A stretch of 24,221 nucleotides of DNA. Origin: JAPLGE01 sp964355545 (GTDB lineage: Bacteria; Bipolaricaulota; Bipolaricaulia; UBA7950; UBA9294). A program made the position numbers and the translations under genes. The notes under the pieces are model-generated. The model ran no database searches. It saw nothing but the letters and a program-made list of their open reading frames with translations, and had not been told where the DNA came from. This document shows positions 22,668 through 24,221 of the stretch, one piece after another (positions within the stretch are counted from its first letter, which is position 1; each line of letters begins with the position of its first letter). The stretch is from assembly GCA_964355545.1 (NCBI GenBank), contig CAYHEK010000015.1:1-24221 (forward strand), given 5' to 3'.

Positions 22668-23945
22668 ATGGCAGAGAAGGCGAACGAGACGAGTAAGGCC
22701 GAGCCCCAGTTCTTCTTTATCACCGAGCTCATCCGGGACAAGGTCCTCGAGCGCAAGGGGACGAAAGAGGAAGAGATCGGCCGGCTGATCGACCTCGAGA
22801 TTCGGCAGAACGGAGGCTACCCCGAGGTCGTGAACCTCATCGTTGGACGCTCGTTCGGGCGGCCGCCGCTCGAGGTTCCCTTCGGCCTGGTGAAGTCCAT
22901 CGACGCTCGCCGAACCGTCGTTGAGGTGCCTTCGGACGTCAAGCTCAAGGAGTTCGTCCCTGAGGCGGCGCGCACCCTCGTCAAGGACATGATCCTCGAT
23001 AAGAAGATCATCGACACCGACGGCTACGATGTCGAGGTCGTCTACGACATCCACCTCCTCCACGCGGAGGGGAGGATGCTCGTTGTCCATGTCGACGTCA
23101 CCAAGGCGGGAATGCTGCGGCGGCTGCACTTCGGCTGGCTCGGGCGGCTCCTGTGGGGCGGGGTCAAGGAGACCGATCTCTTGCCTTGGAGATACGTGCA
23201 ACCCCTTCCCACCGACCTTGACCGGTTCAACGGCAATGTGAAGCTCACCATCTCCCGCGAGAAGATCGCCGACATCCACCCGGCGGACCTCGCCGACATC
23301 CTCGAAGAGCTGAGTGGCGAAGAGCGAATGGCCGTCTTCAACACCCTCGACACGGAGACGGCCGCCGACACGCTAGAGGAGGCGGAGCCGCGCGTTCAGC
23401 GCGAGCTCGTCGCGTCCATGCGGCGCGACCGGCTCGTCGAGCTCTTCCAAACGATGACGCCGACTCAGATCGCCGACATCCTCGAGATCCTGCCGCGCAT
23501 CGACGCGCAGGTCCTGAAGAAAGCCCTCCCTGCGGAGACGGCTGTAAAGGTGAACGAGCTCTTGGAGGAGCAGGACGTTGACCTGGAGTCGATCGTCACC
23601 AGCCGCTTCCTTGCTCTCCCCGAGACGGCCCTCGTCGGGGAGGCGCTCGACTCTTTCCGCGACCGCACCAACCGCTACGACGTGATCATGTATGTGTACA
23701 TCACTGCCGCGGACGGGACGCTCAAAGGCGTGATCGACATCCGGGAGCTGATCCAGGCCGAGGAGAACGTCCCCCTGCGAGACATCATGACCGAGCAGGT
23801 CGTGACGCTGTCGCCGGAAGACACCCTCGCCGACGCCGCGACGGAGTTCGCCGACCACGGCTTCCGCGCCCTCCCCATGGTCGACGAGAACCACAAGCTG
23901 ATCGGCGTGATCCCCTACAAAGACGTCCTCGCGGTGATGAAGTAG
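22668..23945 (+). CDS. Soluble PRC-barrel-like / MgtE_N / CBS-pair protein
   Basis: This is a 425-residue cytoplasmic protein. An N-terminal region has two PRC-barrel-like units (about residues 13-75, with IGRLIDLEIR and VNLIVGRSFGR; and about 100-155, with LVKDMILDKKIIDTDGYDVEVVYDI). A MgtE N-terminal superhelical domain follows (about 200-300, with IHPADLADILEELSGEERMAVFNTLD and repeats of A-D-I-L-E), then a CBS pair (about 310-425, with LKGVIDIRELI and KLIGVIPYKDVLAV). The membrane domain of MgtE is absent, so this is a sensor rather than a channel. In MgtE, the N and CBS domains bind Mg2+ and close the pore, so a similar gating role on the Nramp neighbour is plausible. Confidence 0.9.
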   Translation: MAEKANETSKAEPQFFFITELIRDKVLERKGTKEEEIGRLIDLEIRQNGGYPEVVNLIVGRSFGRPPLEVPFGLVKSIDARRTVVEVPSDVKLKEFVPEAARTLVKDMILDKKIIDTDGYDVEVVYDIHLLHAEGRMLVVHVDVTKAGMLRRLHFGWLGRLLWGGVKETDLLPWRYVQPLPTDLDRFNGNVKLTISREKIADIHPADLADILEELSGEERMAVFNTLDTETAADTLEEAEPRVQRELVASMRRDRLVELFQTMTPTQIADILEILPRIDAQVLKKALPAETAVKVNELLEEQDVDLESIVTSRFLALPETALVGEALDSFRDRTNRYDVIMYVYITAADGTLKGVIDIRELIQAEENVPLRDIMTEQVVTLSPEDTLADAATEFADHGFRALPMVDENHKLIGVIPYKDVLAVMK

Positions 23946-24059
23946 GGCGGGGGGCGCAACGAGCCGAACCCATTCTCACTCCGCGCCAGGCAGGCGCCGC
24001 GCGGACCCGGCGGGCCGCGTCCTGGGACTCTACTTAGGATTGCAGGACGCCCTCTCAGC

Positions 24060-24221
24060 CTATCCCAAAAAAGCCTTACCTCTCGACCCGCGCACTCTGG
24101 GTACCACCCCATACGGCTTTCCTTCGAAGGCGTGCGAGCCTGCCGCGCGCCCGAGCAACGACCGCCCCTCGAGGATACGGTGCAGCGAGCCCAGCATTCC
24201 CTCCGCGGATCGCCGAGCGGA
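24060..24221 (-). CDS. Possible C-terminal end of an unidentified gene entering from the right
   Basis: On the minus strand a frame is open from the window edge to a TAG at 24060-24062 (53 residues, containing LGSLHRILEGRSLLGR and HAFEGKPYGVV). I recognise no family. Third-position bias is only moderate and weakens toward the 3' end, so this may be chance. The remaining 114 bases to the MgtE_N/CBS gene hold only GC-rich hairpins (for example GCGCC at 23983-23987 with GGCGC at 23993-23997). Confidence 0.25.
   Translation of the reverse strand, partial: SARRSAEGMLGSLHRILEGRSLLGRAAGSHAFEGKPYGVVPRVRGSRGKAFLG

Noticed and set aside
24060..24221. Structured RNA (5S rRNA, RNase P, SRP RNA, group II intron domain V) on the right edge
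   Set aside because: The GCCGTATGGGG string briefly resembles intron domain V, but the required complementary arm does not follow, and no consensus core of the other RNAs is present.
1..24221. CRISPR arrays, tRNA genes, integrases or intact insertion sequences
   Set aside because: I saw no regularly spaced repeats with unique spacers, no tRNA cloverleaf and no intact transposase or integrase frame.

Overview
The window is a high-GC, densely coding piece of a bacterial chromosome, almost certainly from an assembled metagenome or draft genome because it contains a 100-base N gap. Lol-type lipoprotein transport genes, a lipoprotein with a clear lipobox and a candidate outer-membrane barrel point to a diderm. 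A complex-I-like [NiFe]-hydrogenase with four intact Ni-binding cysteines, arsenic methylation and an HgcC-like regulator point to an anaerobic or microaerobic life. My best guess is an uncultured lineage such as Bipolaricaulota (Acetothermia), but this rests on general resemblance and cannot be proved from the window.

Layout. (1) 1-4370: an overlapping operon with the C-terminal half of a TetR-like regulator, a LolC/E-type permease, a LolA-like periplasmic protein, a second permease and a LolD-type ATPase. An array of degenerate 7-bp units lies between the first permease and the LolA-like gene. (2) 4471-5772 (minus): a membrane protein with two DUF4389 domains. (3) 6067-6783: an exported, beta-rich, barrel-like protein. 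(4) 6991-8191 (minus): an HgcC-like AbrB-domain regulator overlapping arsM, with a strong sigma70-type promoter and a 21-bp palindrome at the expected transcription start. (5) 8665-10002: a lipoprotein with an IPT/TIG domain and a six-repeat WSPDG propeller. (6) 10246-20203: a twelve-gene, tightly coupled operon for an energy-converting [NiFe]-hydrogenase: three antiporter-like subunits, NuoJ, NuoK, NuoA-like, small subunit, NuoC-like, large subunit, NuoH, a 2[4Fe-4S] protein and a HycI-type maturation protease. (7) 20227-20844 (minus): a DedA-family protein. (8) 21127-23945: an Nramp-family transporter with non-canonical metal-site motifs, a 70-residue single-span protein, and a soluble PRC-like/MgtE_N/CBS protein.

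How the genes work together. The hydrogenase operon encodes an electron path (ferredoxin-like subunit, small subunit, Ni-Fe site) on a membrane arm containing every complex I membrane-subunit type, including the A- and J-type subunits that Hyf/Hyc-type hydrogenases lack. It should couple H2 metabolism to ion translocation; NuoE, F and G are absent. The Nramp, small protein and MgtE_N/CBS genes look like one divalent-cation (perhaps Mg2+) uptake unit with its own regulatory protein. The HgcC-arsM pair looks like an arsenic-response operon.

Assembly note: the N gap inside the third antiporter gene is flanked by two identical 55-bp copies. Collapsing them and removing the Ns restores a full-length gene, so the gap is probably false.
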